A stretch of DNA of 64,000 nucleotides from NCBI GenBank assembly GCA_029560585.1, contig JAKQKQ010000133.1, positions 1 through 64,000 on the forward strand, written 5' to 3'. Below are positions 17,396 to 27,160 of this stretch, one piece after another. The stretch is from Verrucomicrobiota bacterium (lineage in GTDB: Bacteria > Verrucomicrobiota > Verrucomicrobiia > JADLBR01). Under the pieces are notes generated by a model. It did no database searches and was not told the DNA's origin. It was given only the letters and a program-made list of their open reading frames with translations. Position 1 is the first letter of the stretch. Each line of letters opens with the position of its first letter. The position numbers and the translations under genes are program-made.

Positions 17396-18550
17396 ATGAC
17401 CGCCATATCCACCGCGACCAAGAAACCGTTCAAGCGAACGGCAGTGCCGCGGGTGGAGAGGATCGCGAGCGTCGTCGTGCTCGTACTTCTGGCCGGGGTG
17501 GCGGCCGCGGTCTGGCAAGTGGGGCGTCACTACGATCCCGGCCGCTACGCCCTGCGCATCGATGCGCTGAAATCGACGGCGACCGCGGTCGAGGGCAAGG
17601 CGTCCACCCTACAGGCAGAGTCCGCCGACCATTCGGGGCCCGGCGGGGCGCTCGCCGCAGGACCAAGACCGGCCGAAGATGAAGAAACGATGGGCCACGA
17701 GGCGAATGCCGCGCCCGCGGCCACCAAGTCACCCGCAGCCGAGCCGATGGAGCCGGCCGTCGCCGGCGTCAGCCCGATGTCCCCGACGGAATCCTACAAC
17801 CCGGATAATCTGTACGAGAAAATCGACGGGCGCGCGCCGGCCTATCTCGGATTCAACTGCCTCGGGCTCCGGTGCCGATCATTTGCGGTGGCCGCGGCAC
17901 CCGACAGCTACATCGACGTGTTCGAGTTCGCGCACGACACGCCGGTGAACGCGTTCGGCATGTTCGCGCTCGAGCGCGACCCGGATGGCAAGGCGCTGGG
18001 ATTCGTCACGGATGGCTACGCGAGCGGCGTGGGTTTCTATTTCCGCCAGGGGACCCACTACGTGCAGGTGATCGCCTCGGACGAGAAACCCCAGACGCTC
18101 GCGCTGGCCCGCGCCCTCGCCGAGGAGCGCGCCAGGGCGCTGCCCGCGGCGGACGAGAGCCTCGGGGCCCGCCGCCGCCTGCCAGCCGCAGGATTGGTCG
18201 CCGACAGCGTGGCCTACGTGAAGGAAAACGCACAGGGACAGGCTTTCCTCAAGGATGTTTTCCAGGCCACGTACGAATTCGAGGGCAAGAAGGTGTCATT
18301 TTTCGTCATGGTCGCAAAACCTGGCGAGGCCACCGCGGCGTGGGCCTCGTACCGAACGTTCTGCGAACGCTTTGGCAAGGTCACGGTGCTGCCCCCTGTC
18401 GCGGGCGCCCAGCTCTTTCAGGCCGAGACGTTCGGCTCATGGAAGACCATCTACCAGAAGGATGGCGAGATGGGCGGCACCTTCGACGCCGACGATCCCG
18501 GCAAGGCCCGGGGCTTCGTGGAAAACTACTTGGGGGGACAGCTCAAATGA
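17396..18550 (+). CDS. Membrane-anchored periplasmic protein (DUF6599-like)
   Basis: 384 residues: a basic N-terminus, one membrane helix at about 24-44, an Ala/Pro-rich linker to about residue 125, then a globular domain beginning YNPDNLYEKIDGRAPAYL. That opening, 'LY-x-x-I-(D/N)-G-x-A', resembles the DUF6599 family, which I recall only loosely, so the name is tentative. No catalytic motif is seen. It starts 3 bases after the aldo/keto reductase stop and overlaps the DUF362 gene by 4 bases (ATGA), placing it firmly in one operon. Confidence 0.75.
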   Translation: MTAISTATKKPFKRTAVPRVERIASVVVLVLLAGVAAAVWQVGRHYDPGRYALRIDALKSTATAVEGKASTLQAESADHSGPGGALAAGPRPAEDEETMGHEANAAPAATKSPAAEPMEPAVAGVSPMSPTESYNPDNLYEKIDGRAPAYLGFNCLGLRCRSFAVAAAPDSYIDVFEFAHDTPVNAFGMFALERDPDGKALGFVTDGYASGVGFYFRQGTHYVQVIASDEKPQTLALARALAEERARALPAADESLGARRRLPAAGLVADSVAYVKENAQGQAFLKDVFQATYEFEGKKVSFFVMVAKPGEATAAWASYRTFCERFGKVTVLPPVAGAQLFQAETFGSWKTIYQKDGEMGGTFDADDPGKARGFVENYLGGQLK

Positions 18551-19551
18551 CGGACGGACCCACGGGGGGCATCGCGGGCATCAGCCGTCGAGAATTCATG
18601 GCGCGCGCCGGCGCCACCGCGGCGCTGATCGGCGGATCCGTGGCGGGCGGGATCTCCCTCTGGCAGCGCAAGCATTTCGTGCCGGGCTTTCAGGAGGAGC
18701 GCGGACTCCAGCTCCCGAGTTTCGCGCTCGCCCAGGACAAGGCTTTGCCCTCGATGGCGATCGCCCACGGGACCGACCACGACTCCACCATCCGCGCGGC
18801 CATCGGGGCGCTCGGCGGCATGGGCCGGTTCATCCAAAAAGGCGACGTGGTCATGATCAAGCCCAACGTCGCGTTCGACCGGCCGCCCGCGCTCACCGCA
18901 ACCACGCACCCCGACGCGCTCCGGGCCGTCGCGCGCCTCGTGCGCGAGGCCGGCGCCTCCAAAATCCTCGTCGCCGATAACCCCATCAACAGCCCGGCGG
19001 GCTGCTTCCTCAAGAGCGGCCTCCGCGACGTGGCCAACGAGCTCAACCTCGATCTCCTCTACCCCGAGGCCGGCCGGTTCTCGCCGCTCGAACTGGACGG
19101 CGAGATCCTCCGCCACTGGACTTTCTTCCACGAGCCATTCAAGCGGGCGACCAAGGTCATCGGCGTCGCCCCCTGCAAAGACCACAACCTGTGCCACGCG
19201 TCGATGACCATGAAGAACTGGTATGGCCTGCTGGGCGGTCGCCGGAACCAGTTCCACCAGCACATCCACAGCATCGTCTCTGACTTCGCCCTGATGATGA
19301 AACCCACGCTCGTCGTGCTCGATGGCATGAACGTGCTGATGAAAAATGGCCCCACCGGCGGGCGCCTCTCGGACGTGAAGCGCGTGGGCACTGTCGTCGC
19401 CGGCACCGACATGGTCGCGGTCGATAGCTATGGCTACAGCAACCTCATGGGCCGCGATCTCGCCGAACTGACCTACATCCACAAGGCACACGACCGCGGC
19501 CTCGGGAACAAGAACTGGAAGGATGCGAATTTCAAGGAAACCCACGCCTGA
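18547..19551 (+). CDS. Tat-exported DUF362 protein
   Basis: 334 residues. The Tat signal is SRREFMARAGATAALIGG. The DUF362 domain is visible from GDVVMIKPNVAFDRPP, through VARLVREAGASKILVADNP, to the Met/Asn-rich HNLCHASMTMKNWYGLLGG and VVAGTDMVAVDSYG. DUF362 proteins often carry or sit beside ferredoxin domains; here the Fe-S part is a separate gene (19561). Function is not established for the family. Translationally coupled to the gene before it, 9 bases from the gene after it. Confidence 0.88.
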   Translation: MTDGPTGGIAGISRREFMARAGATAALIGGSVAGGISLWQRKHFVPGFQEERGLQLPSFALAQDKALPSMAIAHGTDHDSTIRAAIGALGGMGRFIQKGDVVMIKPNVAFDRPPALTATTHPDALRAVARLVREAGASKILVADNPINSPAGCFLKSGLRDVANELNLDLLYPEAGRFSPLELDGEILRHWTFFHEPFKRATKVIGVAPCKDHNLCHASMTMKNWYGLLGGRRNQFHQHIHSIVSDFALMMKPTLVVLDGMNVLMKNGPTGGRLSDVKRVGTVVAGTDMVAVDSYGYSNLMGRDLAELTYIHKAHDRGLGNKNWKDANFKETHA

Positions 19552-19560
19552 TAGCGCGCC

Positions 19561-21120
19561 ATGAAGATCCGCAACGCACGCCGCATCTCGCAGGGATTCT
19601 TCTTCACGCTATTCCTGTTCTTTGCCGTCGTGTCCGACCTGCGGTACATGAAGGGGTACCCGATCTCCCTGTTCCTAGAACTCGATCCCCTCGTGGCCGT
19701 CGCCACGGCGATCACCACCCACTCGGTGTACAAGGGCCTGCTCTGGAGCCTCGTGCTGCTGGTGCCGACGCTGCTGCTCGGCCGGATCTTCTGCAACTGG
19801 ATCTGCCCGTACGGGACCCTGCACCAGATCACGGGCTGGCTCTTCGGCAAGGGCCGGGCCGAGGAGCGCGAGCGCATCGAGGCGAACCGCTACCGCTCCA
19901 TCTATCAGGTCAAGTACCTCATCCTCATCGGCATGATCGCCGCGGCGTTCTTCGGGAGCCTCCAGATAGGCCTGCTCGACCCGATCTGCCTGTTCCATCG
20001 CTCGATGACCACCGCGATACTCCCCGGACTCAACCTCGCCTTCCCCTCGACCTTCTACGTGCGGCAGTACTTCCACGTCGGCGCGTGGGTCATCGGTTTC
20101 CTGCTCTTGGCGCTGGTCGCCATGAACATCGTGATCCCAAGGTTCTTCTGCCGCGTCCTCTGCCCCCTCGGCGCATTCCTGGGCGCCACCTCAAAATTCT
20201 CCCTCTGGCGGATCGACCGGGACCCGCACAAGTGCATCGACTGCGACCTCTGCCTCAAGAATTGCGAGGGGGCCTCCGACCCGCACACGCAATTGCGCAA
20301 GAGCGAGTGCTTCGTCTGCTTCAACTGCATTGAGGACTGCCCGACCGATGCGATCTCGTTCAAATTGTTGCCGGACCTGCAGCGCGAGATCAGCGCCCCG
20401 GCGGTGCCCGCGCGGCGCGCGGTCGTCGGCGGCTTGCTAGGGGCGGCGTTCTTCGGATTCGGGCGCGCCTCGGGCGCATCCGACAGGAACTACGAGAAGA
20501 AGGTGATCCGGCCGCCGGGCTCGGTCGAGGAAAAGGAGTTCTTGGAGCGCTGCATCAAGTGCGACCAGTGCATCCGCGTCTGCCCGACGAACGTCCTCCA
20601 GCCCAGCTTCCTCGAGGCGGGCCTCGAGGGCATCTGGACGCCGATCCTCAACATGAAGCTCGGCTATTGCGAGCTGAACTGCACCCTCTGCGGGCAGGCC
20701 TGCCCGACCGGCGCCATCCAGCGCATCACGATCGAGGAGAAGACCGGCGTCGGCGCCGCCGCCGAGCAGGGCCCCGTGCGGCTCGGCACGGCGTTCTACG
20801 ACCACGGCCGCTGTCTGCCGTGGAGCATGGAGACGCCGTGCGTCGTCTGCGAGGAGGTCTGCCCCACGTCGCCAAAGGCCATCTATTCCCGCGAGGTCAC
20901 GATCACCCGGCGCGATGGAAAACCAATCACGCTCCGCCGCCCGTACGTCGATCCGTCGCTCTGCATCGGCTGCGGCATTTGCGAGCACGAGTGCCCGGTG
21001 ACCGACGAGGCCGCGATCCGCGTCACCGCGATCGGCGAGACCCGCTCGCGCGACAGGCGCCTGCTCATGGACGGCGGCAACACCGGCGCCGTGCGTGACC
21101 TCAGCCGCCGGGAACGCTAA
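19561..21120 (+). CDS. NapH/MauM-like membrane polyferredoxin
   Basis: 519 residues joining two modules. Residues 1-215 form a NapH/CcoG-like membrane part with about five helices and the paired cytoplasmic motifs CNWICPYG and CRVLCPLG. After it come 4Fe-4S motifs [57 protein letters not shown] and [12 protein letters not shown], split by a basic hydrophobic segment (about 278-305) that looks like an internal signal anchor. The second half resembles NapG/MauM. A NapH-NapG fusion would move electrons from the quinone pool to clusters beside the Tat-exported enzymes of the same operon. Last gene of that operon. Confidence 0.9.
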   Translation: MKIRNARRISQGFFFTLFLFFAVVSDLRYMKGYPISLFLELDPLVAVATAITTHSVYKGLLWSLVLLVPTLLLGRIFCNWICPYGTLHQITGWLFGKGRAEERERIEANRYRSIYQVKYLILIGMIAAAFFGSLQIGLLDPICLFHRSMTTAILPGLNLAFPSTFYVRQYFHVGAWVIGFLLLALVAMNIVIPRFFCRVLCPLGAFLGATSKFSLWRIDRDPHKCIDCDLCLKNCEGASDPHTQLRKSECFVCFNCIEDCPTDAISFKLLPDLQREISAPAVPARRAVVGGLLGAAFFGFGRASGASDRNYEKKVIRPPGSVEEKEFLERCIKCDQCIRVCPTNVLQPSFLEAGLEGIWTPILNMKLGYCELNCTLCGQACPTGAIQRITIEEKTGVGAAAEQGPVRLGTAFYDHGRCLPWSMETPCVVCEEVCPTSPKAIYSREVTITRRDGKPITLRRPYVDPSLCIGCGICEHECPVTDEAAIRVTAIGETRSRDRRLLMDGGNTGAVRDLSRRER

Positions 21121-21131
21121 TCTTCCCCCCA

Positions 21132-21335
21132 GTGAAACCGCAACCCGCCACGCGCATCCGGACCTGCCGAGCCTGCGGCAGGCGCTACGAATACCCCCTG
21201 AAGGGAAACCTCGCCACGAGGCACCACTGCGACGAATGCGTCCATGTCGCCCCCGATATCCGCAGGATCGTAGAAAAACTCTCGGCCCGGATACAGGCCC
21301 TCGAGAAGGCGCTGGAAATGCAAGGCGGCGGCTGA
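21132..21335 (+). CDS. Small zinc-ribbon protein with coiled-coil tail
   Basis: 67 residues from a GTG start. Four cysteines in CRACGRRY and HHCDEC form a likely zinc ribbon, followed by a 30-residue amphipathic helix (IVEKLSARIQALEKALEM). The size and Cys spacing support a genuine gene although no clear Shine-Dalgarno is seen. It lies 11 bases after the polyferredoxin stop. Function unknown; such ribbons bind nucleic acid or protein. Confidence 0.55.
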   Translation: MKPQPATRIRTCRACGRRYEYPLKGNLATRHHCDECVHVAPDIRRIVEKLSARIQALEKALEMQGGG

Positions 21336-21356
21336 ACTTGAACCCCCAAAGAAACC

Positions 21357-21420
21357 CGTAGCCGTGGCATGGGCATCCTGCCCATGGCCCAGCCCCACGG
21401 CCAGGATGGCCGTGCCATTG
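21357..21420. repeat. REPIN-like inverted doublet (family E)
   Basis: Two hairpins, CATGGGCATCCTGCCCATG and CACGGCCAGGATGGCCGTG, stand in opposite orientation inside outer TGGCA/TGCCA ends. The whole unit can fold as one long stem or as two short ones. This is the architecture of REP doublets but a different family from C. Confidence 0.7.
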
Positions 21421-21491
21421 TCGCGACAAACTTAACCTCCCGCCATTCGTGCCGCCCCCAATCCTTGGTCCTGTGGGCGCCAAAGCGCCGG

Positions 21492-21519
21492 TTGAACGGG
21501 CCGACTTCCGCGATAGACT
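21492..21519 (+). promoter_or_regulatory. Predicted uvrA promoter
   Basis: TTGAAC and TAGACT are 16 bases apart. The same -10 and spacer appear upstream of 4683. The ATG at 21532 is 12 bases beyond the -10, so the leader would be only about 6 bases. Confidence 0.5.
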
Positions 21520-21531
21520 TTCCATTCGCCC

Positions 21532-24500
21532 ATGTCTGGCACGGGAGCCATCATTGTCCGCGGCGCACGGCAGCACAACCTCAAGGGGGTTGATGTCGCC
21601 ATCCCGCATCATTCCCTGACGGTGGTGACGGGTCCCAGTGGCTCGGGAAAATCCTCGCTGGCCTTCGATACGCTCTACGCCGAAGGACAGCGCAGGTACG
21701 TCGAGACGTTTTCGCCCTACACCCGGCAGTTCCTCGAACGGATGGACAAGCCGCGGGCCGACGCCATCGAGGGGATCCCCCCGGCCGTGGCCATCGAGCA
21801 GGCGAACAACGTGCGCACGGCCCGAAGCACCGTCGGCACAATGACGGAGATCGCCGATTACGTGAAGATGCTCTTCCCTCGGGTGTCGCGCCTGACCTGC
21901 CCCAAGTGCGGGGAAGAAATCCGTCCCCGCGGCCCGCAGGAGATCGCGGAAATCCTCGCGCGCGACCATCCCGGCCGCGAGGGGCTCATCTTTTTCGAGG
22001 TGCCATTCCCGGAGGGGACGGCTCTGCCCGAGGCGCTGGGGTTCATTCGCGCGCAGGGCTACCAGCGCGTCCTCGAGGGCGAGGCGGCCCTCAGGATCGA
22101 CGACCTCCTGGCGGGGGCGTGCCCGGATGCGCTCAGGCGGCCCGCGGGGGATGGCGGCGGTTATCGGATCGCGGTGGCGCAAGATCGCCTCGCGATAGGC
22201 GGCTCGCCGCGCGCGCGCCTGATCGAATCGCTCGGGACCGCCCAGCGCCTCGGCAAGGGGCGTGTCGCGATCACCCTCGATGGGGGCGAGACCATGCTTT
22301 TCTCCGACCGGTGGGAATGCCTGCGCGACGGCATCACGTTCCGGCGCCCCGTGCCAGGCATGTTCAGTTTCAACAATCCGCTCGGCGCCTGCCCCACATG
22401 CCGCGGTTTCGGTCGCACGATGGACATCGACTACGACCTCGCCATCCCCGACGCCTCGCGCTCGCTCAAGGACGGCGCCGTGAAACCCTGGCAGACCGGC
22501 GTTTCGCGCGAGTGCCAGGACGACCTGATGCGCGCCTGCCACAAGCGCGGCGTGCCAGTGGACATCCCCTTCCGCGACCTTTCCGCCCGGCACCGGAAGT
22601 TTGTCATCGAGGGCGACAAGGCCGTGGACTGGTATGGCGTGCGGGGATTCTTCGAATGGCTCGAGTCCAAATCCTACAAGATGCACGTGCGGGTGTTTCT
22701 CTCGCGCTACCGCGCCTACCGGACCTGCCGCGATTGCGGGGGCCGACGCTTCCAGCCGGAGCCTCTGAATTTCCGGATCGGTCCGGCGGGCCTTTCCATC
22801 GCGGAGGTGAACGCCCTGCCGATCCGCGATGCCGTTCAGCTCTTCCGCGATCTGCCGCTCCCGGCGGGCGACGACGCCAGCGAACTGCTGCGCGACGAGG
22901 CCCTGTCCCGCCTCAACTACCTCGCCGAGGTCGGACTGGGCTACCTGACGCTGAACCGCGCCACGCGCACGCTCTCCGGCGGCGAGATCCAGCGCGTGAA
23001 CCTCACCACCTGCCTCGGGACATCGCTGGTGAATACCCTCTTCGTCCTCGACGAGCCCAGCATCGGACTGCACCCCCGCGACACCGGAAGGCTCCTTGGC
23101 ACGATGCGGCACCTCCGCGACATGGGAAATACCGTCCTGGTCGTCGAGCACGACGAGCAGATCATGCGCGCCGCAGACCACATCCTGGACCTCGGCCCCG
23201 GCCGCGGACGCTGCGGGGGCGAGGTCGTCTTCCAGGGACCGCCCGATAGGCTTGAGCGCAACAGGCGCTCGCTCACGGCCGCGTACCTCCGGGGCGACCG
23301 GGCCGTGCCAGTCCCCGCAAAACGCCGGCACACCGATCCGGCCCGCGCCCTGCGCATTCGGGGCGCCCGCCAGAACAACCTGAAAGGCATCGATGTCGAG
23401 GTGCCGCTCGGCGCGCTCGTGTGCTTCACGGGCGTGAGCGGCTCGGGCAAGAGCACGCTGGTGCGCGAGGTGCTGTTCAAGAACCTGCTGCGCGCGCGCG
23501 GCCAGGCGATCGAGGAACCGGGCACCGCGGATTCGGTCGAGGGCGAGGGGTTGCTCGGCCAGATCGTGATGGTGGACCAATCCCCCCTGACCCGCACGCC
23601 GCGCTCCAACCCCCTGCTCTACACCGGGGCCTACGACCGTGTCCGCGAACTCTTCGCCACGACCGAGGAGGCGCGGCGGCAGGGCCTCAACGCCTCGGCG
23701 TTCTCGTTCAACGCGGGCGTCGGCCGTTGCGAGCGCTGCAAGGGCATGGGCTACGAAAAGATCGAGATGCAGTTCCTCACCGACCTCTTCGTGCGCTGCC
23801 CCGAGTGCGAGGGGCGCCGCTTCCAGCCGCACGTGCTCGCCGTGCGCTACGCGGGCCGGTCGGTCGGCGAGATCCTCGACATGACCGTCGAGGAAGGGCT
23901 CGCCTTCTTCCGGGACCGCGTCCGCGAGGCCGAGACCGCCCGCGAGGCGGGGGACGCCGCCGCCGTCGCCAAGGGACTGGCGCTGTTGACCGACGTCGGC
24001 CTCGGTTACCTGACGCTCGGGCAACCGCTCAATCAGCTCTCCGGCGGCGAGTCACAGCGCATCAAACTCGTGGGTCATCTGGCCGAATCACACAGGCCGC
24101 GCGCGCGCAAAGGAGACCACGATGGCGCGGGGCGCGGCGATCTGCTCATCCTCGACGAGCCCACGACCGGACTTCACTTTGACGATGTCCGCGCCCTGAT
24201 GGCGGTGCTCCAAAGACTCGTCGATGGCGGCGATTCCGTCATCGTGATCGAGCACAACCTCGAGGTCATCAAGGGCGCGGACTGGATCATCGACCTCGGC
24301 CCGGAGGCCGGTGATCAGGGCGGCGAGGTCGTCTGCCGCGGCACGCCAGAACAGGTTGCCCGCCATCGCGCCAGCCACACCGGCCGTTTCCTGCGCAATG
24401 TGTTGCCGGGGGCCGCGCCGCCCCGCGCCGCCGCCCTGAGCCTCCGGGAGAAAGCCCCCGCCCTGACCAATGGCCGCGCCCCCCGCATCGAGATCCGCGG

Positions 24501-27135
24501 CGCACGCCACCACAACCTCAAAGATATCTCGGTGGGCATCCCCCTCGACGGCATGACGGTGCTCACCGGCCTGAGCGGGTCGGGAAAGAGCACGCTGGCC
24601 TTCGATATCGTTTTCGCCGAGGGCCAGCGCCGCTATCTCGACAGCCTCAACACCTATGCCCGGCAGTTCGTCCAGCAGTTCGAGAAGCCCGACGTGGATC
24701 TCATCCGCGGCATTCCGCCGACTGTCGCGATCGAACAGCAGACCACGCGCGGCGGCGGCAAGAGCACCGTGGGCACCGTCACCGAGATCCACCATTTCGT
24801 CCGGCTGCTGTTCGCGAAACTGGGCGTCCAGCACGATCCCGACACCGGTGAGTCGGCCGTCCGCCAATCCCCCGAGGCCATCGGCCGCGCGTTGGCAAAA
24901 CTCGCCGGGCGGCGCTGGCTGTCCCTTCTGGCGCCGCTGGTCAAGGCCCGCAAAGGTTTCCACACCGAGGTCGCCAAGTGGGCGCAGGCGAAGGGCTACG
25001 CCCTGCTGCGCGTCGATGGCCGCTGGATCGAGCCCGCGGCGTTCCAGCGACTCGACCGCTTCAAGGAACACCGCATCGACGTGGTCGTCGGCGAATACCG
25101 CGCCTCCCTGAAACCCGCGATGCGCGCCCATCTCGTCCGCGAGGCGCTCCAGCTGGGCAAGGGGACCCTGTACGCCCTCGACAGGGGCGAGCGCGAGCAG
25201 GTCTTCAGCACCCAGCTCTATTGCCCCGGGACGGGCCGCTCCTTCGAGGAACTCGACCCCAGGCTGTTCTCCTTCAATTCCCCGCACGGGTGGTGCCCGA
25301 AATGTCAGGGCTATGGCACCTTCGCCGAAGTTTCCCTCGACGCCGGCGACCCCCTCGAGCGCGAATTGGAGCTGGAGGCCAAGCGCGAGCGCGCCGACGA
25401 GGCAGAGATCAAACCGTGCCCCGAGTGCTCCGGGGAGCGGCTGAATCCCGTCGCGCGGGCCGTGCGTTTTCAGGGCCATGGCATGGGCGACATCGGGCGC
25501 ATGAGCGTCTCCGAGGCCCTCGCCTTCTTCGGCCGGCTGCGCCTCCGCAGTCGCGACGCCGAGATCGCGCGCGACATCCTCCCAGAGATCATCCAGCGCC
25601 TCCGCTTCCTCGGGGAGGTCGGGCTCGGGTACCTCCAGCTCGGTCGTGGCGCCCGCACCCTCTCCGGCGGCGAATCCCAGCGCATCCGGCTCGCCGCCCA
25701 ACTGGGCTCCAATCTGGAGGGCGTCCTCTACGTGCTCGACGAGCCCACCATCGGGCTCCACCCCCGCGATAACGAGCGCCTGCTCGACATCCTTGGCCAA
25801 CTGAGGACCAAGGGCAATTCCCTCCTCGTGGTCGAACACGATGAGGCGACGATGCGCGCCGCCGATCACATCATCGACCTCGGCCCCGGCGCGGGCATCG
25901 CCGGCGGCCGGATCGTCGCCCAGGGCGCGTGGCGCCAGATCGCCGCCGACGAACGCTCCATCACGGGAACGCTGCTCGGCCAGCCGCTCGCGCACCCGCT
26001 CCGGGGCAGCCGACGCCCCACCGGCAACGGCCCGTGGCTGGAGATCTCCGGCGCCCGCGCCAACAACCTCCGGGACCTCGACTTTCGGCTGCCGCTCGGT
26101 CGCCTCGTCCTGCTCACGGGGGTCAGCGGCTCGGGCAAGAGCACGCTCATGCGAGAGGTCCTCATGCCGGCGGTGGTCTCCGGATTGCGGCGGCGCCGTT
26201 CGATGGCCGGCAGGAAGGGTGCCACCTGGCGCTCGATCTCGGGCGCCGAGGGCATCACCGCCGTCTACGAGGTGGACCAGAGCCCCATCGGCAAGACGTC
26301 GCGCTCCACGCCCGCCACTTACACGAAAATCCTCGACGACATCCGCGCGCTCTTCGCCGGATTGCCCGAATCCCGCACCCGGGGCTACTCGGCAGGGACG
26401 TTCTCTTTCAACAGCAAGGGCGGCCGCTGCGAGGCGTGCGAGGGTCAGGGCGCCGTCAAGGTCGAGATGAATTTCCTGCCATCCATGTACGTGCCGTGCG
26501 AATCCTGCGGCGGCCGCAGGTTCTCCGACGAGGTGCTCGATATCCAGTTCAAGGGGCGATCGATCGCCGATGTCCTGGCGATGGGCGTGTCCGAGGCGAC
26601 CGAATTCTTCTCGGCCCATCCCCGCATCCATCGCGCCCTGAAGCTGCTCGATGAGACGGGGCTCGGCTACCTGACCCTCGGCCAGCGCAGCCCAACGCTC
26701 TCGGGTGGCGAGGCCCAGCGCCTCAAGCTCGTCACCGAATTGGCCCGCGCGGAATCCGGGAAATTCCTGTATCTCCTCGAGGAGCCCACCATCGGCCTGC
26801 ATCTCGCGGATGTCCAGCGGCTCCTGGACGTGTTGCATCGGCTCGTCGATGGGGGCCACACCGTCGTGGTCATCGAACACCACCTCGACGTCATCGCCGA
26901 GGCCGACCACGTCATCGACCTCGGGCCAGAGGGCGGCGCCGACGGCGGCCAAATCGTCGCGGCGGGGACACCCGAAGAGATCGCCCGCTGCGCCCAATCC
27001 CACACCGGGAGGTTCCTCCGCGAAATCCTCAACCGCCCCGAAGGATCCGCCCGGACGCCATTCCAACGGGCGGCGAAAGAAGAAAGAAGCCGGGACCCGA
27101 AAATCGGGTTGACCCGCTCGCGCCGTCATCCATAA
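21532..27135 (+). CDS. uvrA: Tandem (double-length) excinuclease ABC subunit UvrA
   Basis: 1867 residues, about twice a normal UvrA, with four ABC modules. Walker A motifs start at residues 34 (GPSGSGKS), 634, 1013 and 1530 (all G-x-SGSGKS). Each half repeats the UvrA plan: LAF-x-EGQRRY, a zinc-finger Cys pair set, LSGGE-x-QR signatures and Walker B segments LDEPSIGLH, LDEPTTGLH, LDEPTIGLH and, in the last module, LLEEPTIGLH, where the usual Asp is Glu. UvrA finds helix-distorting DNA lesions and hands them to UvrB. Fused double UvrA is known in Chlamydia and other PVC bacteria. Followed 25 bases later by mreB. Confidence 0.97.
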   Translation: MSGTGAIIVRGARQHNLKGVDVAIPHHSLTVVTGPSGSGKSSLAFDTLYAEGQRRYVETFSPYTRQFLERMDKPRADAIEGIPPAVAIEQANNVRTARSTVGTMTEIADYVKMLFPRVSRLTCPKCGEEIRPRGPQEIAEILARDHPGREGLIFFEVPFPEGTALPEALGFIRAQGYQRVLEGEAALRIDDLLAGACPDALRRPAGDGGGYRIAVAQDRLAIGGSPRARLIESLGTAQRLGKGRVAITLDGGETMLFSDRWECLRDGITFRRPVPGMFSFNNPLGACPTCRGFGRTMDIDYDLAIPDASRSLKDGAVKPWQTGVSRECQDDLMRACHKRGVPVDIPFRDLSARHRKFVIEGDKAVDWYGVRGFFEWLESKSYKMHVRVFLSRYRAYRTCRDCGGRRFQPEPLNFRIGPAGLSIAEVNALPIRDAVQLFRDLPLPAGDDASELLRDEALSRLNYLAEVGLGYLTLNRATRTLSGGEIQRVNLTTCLGTSLVNTLFVLDEPSIGLHPRDTGRLLGTMRHLRDMGNTVLVVEHDEQIMRAADHILDLGPGRGRCGGEVVFQGPPDRLERNRRSLTAAYLRGDRAVPVPAKRRHTDPARALRIRGARQNNLKGIDVEVPLGALVCFTGVSGSGKSTLVREVLFKNLLRARGQAIEEPGTADSVEGEGLLGQIVMVDQSPLTRTPRSNPLLYTGAYDRVRELFATTEEARRQGLNASAFSFNAGVGRCERCKGMGYEKIEMQFLTDLFVRCPECEGRRFQPHVLAVRYAGRSVGEILDMTVEEGLAFFRDRVREAETAREAGDAAAVAKGLALLTDVGLGYLTLGQPLNQLSGGESQRIKLVGHLAESHRPRARKGDHDGAGRGDLLILDEPTTGLHFDDVRALMAVLQRLVDGGDSVIVIEHNLEVIKGADWIIDLGPEAGDQGGEVVCRGTPEQVARHRASHTGRFLRNVLPGAAPPRAAALSLREKAPALTNGRAPRIEIRGARHHNLKDISVGIPLDGMTVLTGLSGSGKSTLAFDIVFAEGQRRYLDSLNTYARQFVQQFEKPDVDLIRGIPPTVAIEQQTTRGGGKSTVGTVTEIHHFVRLLFAKLGVQHDPDTGESAVRQSPEAIGRALAKLAGRRWLSLLAPLVKARKGFHTEVAKWAQAKGYALLRVDGRWIEPAAFQRLDRFKEHRIDVVVGEYRASLKPAMRAHLVREALQLGKGTLYALDRGEREQVFSTQLYCPGTGRSFEELDPRLFSFNSPHGWCPKCQGYGTFAEVSLDAGDPLERELELEAKRERADEAEIKPCPECSGERLNPVARAVRFQGHGMGDIGRMSVSEALAFFGRLRLRSRDAEIARDILPEIIQRLRFLGEVGLGYLQLGRGARTLSGGESQRIRLAAQLGSNLEGVLYVLDEPTIGLHPRDNERLLDILGQLRTKGNSLLVVEHDEATMRAADHIIDLGPGAGIAGGRIVAQGAWRQIAADERSITGTLLGQPLAHPLRGSRRPTGNGPWLEISGARANNLRDLDFRLPLGRLVLLTGVSGSGKSTLMREVLMPAVVSGLRRRRSMAGRKGATWRSISGAEGITAVYEVDQSPIGKTSRSTPATYTKILDDIRALFAGLPESRTRGYSAGTFSFNSKGGRCEACEGQGAVKVEMNFLPSMYVPCESCGGRRFSDEVLDIQFKGRSIADVLAMGVSEATEFFSAHPRIHRALKLLDETGLGYLTLGQRSPTLSGGEAQRLKLVTELARAESGKFLYLLEEPTIGLHLADVQRLLDVLHRLVDGGHTVVVIEHHLDVIAEADHVIDLGPEGGADGGQIVAAGTPEEIARCAQSHTGRFLREILNRPEGSARTPFQRAAKEERSRDPKIGLTRSRRHP

Positions 27136-27136
27136 G
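27109..27136 (+). promoter_or_regulatory. Possible mreB promoter inside uvrA 3' end
   Basis: TTGACC and CATAAG are 16 bases apart, 24 bases before the ATG at 27161, with the -35 inside the end of uvrA. Read-through from uvrA is also possible. Confidence 0.35.
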
Positions 27137-27160
27137 TGTAGATTCCCCTTTAGGTTGCAT

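Noticed and set aside
20437-24024. Very long open frame on the minus strand opposite the polyferredoxin and uvrA
   Set aside because: It lies antisense to strongly recognisable genes. Its translation is Arg/Gly/Ala/His-rich without domains, as expected from the complementary strand of GC-rich codons.
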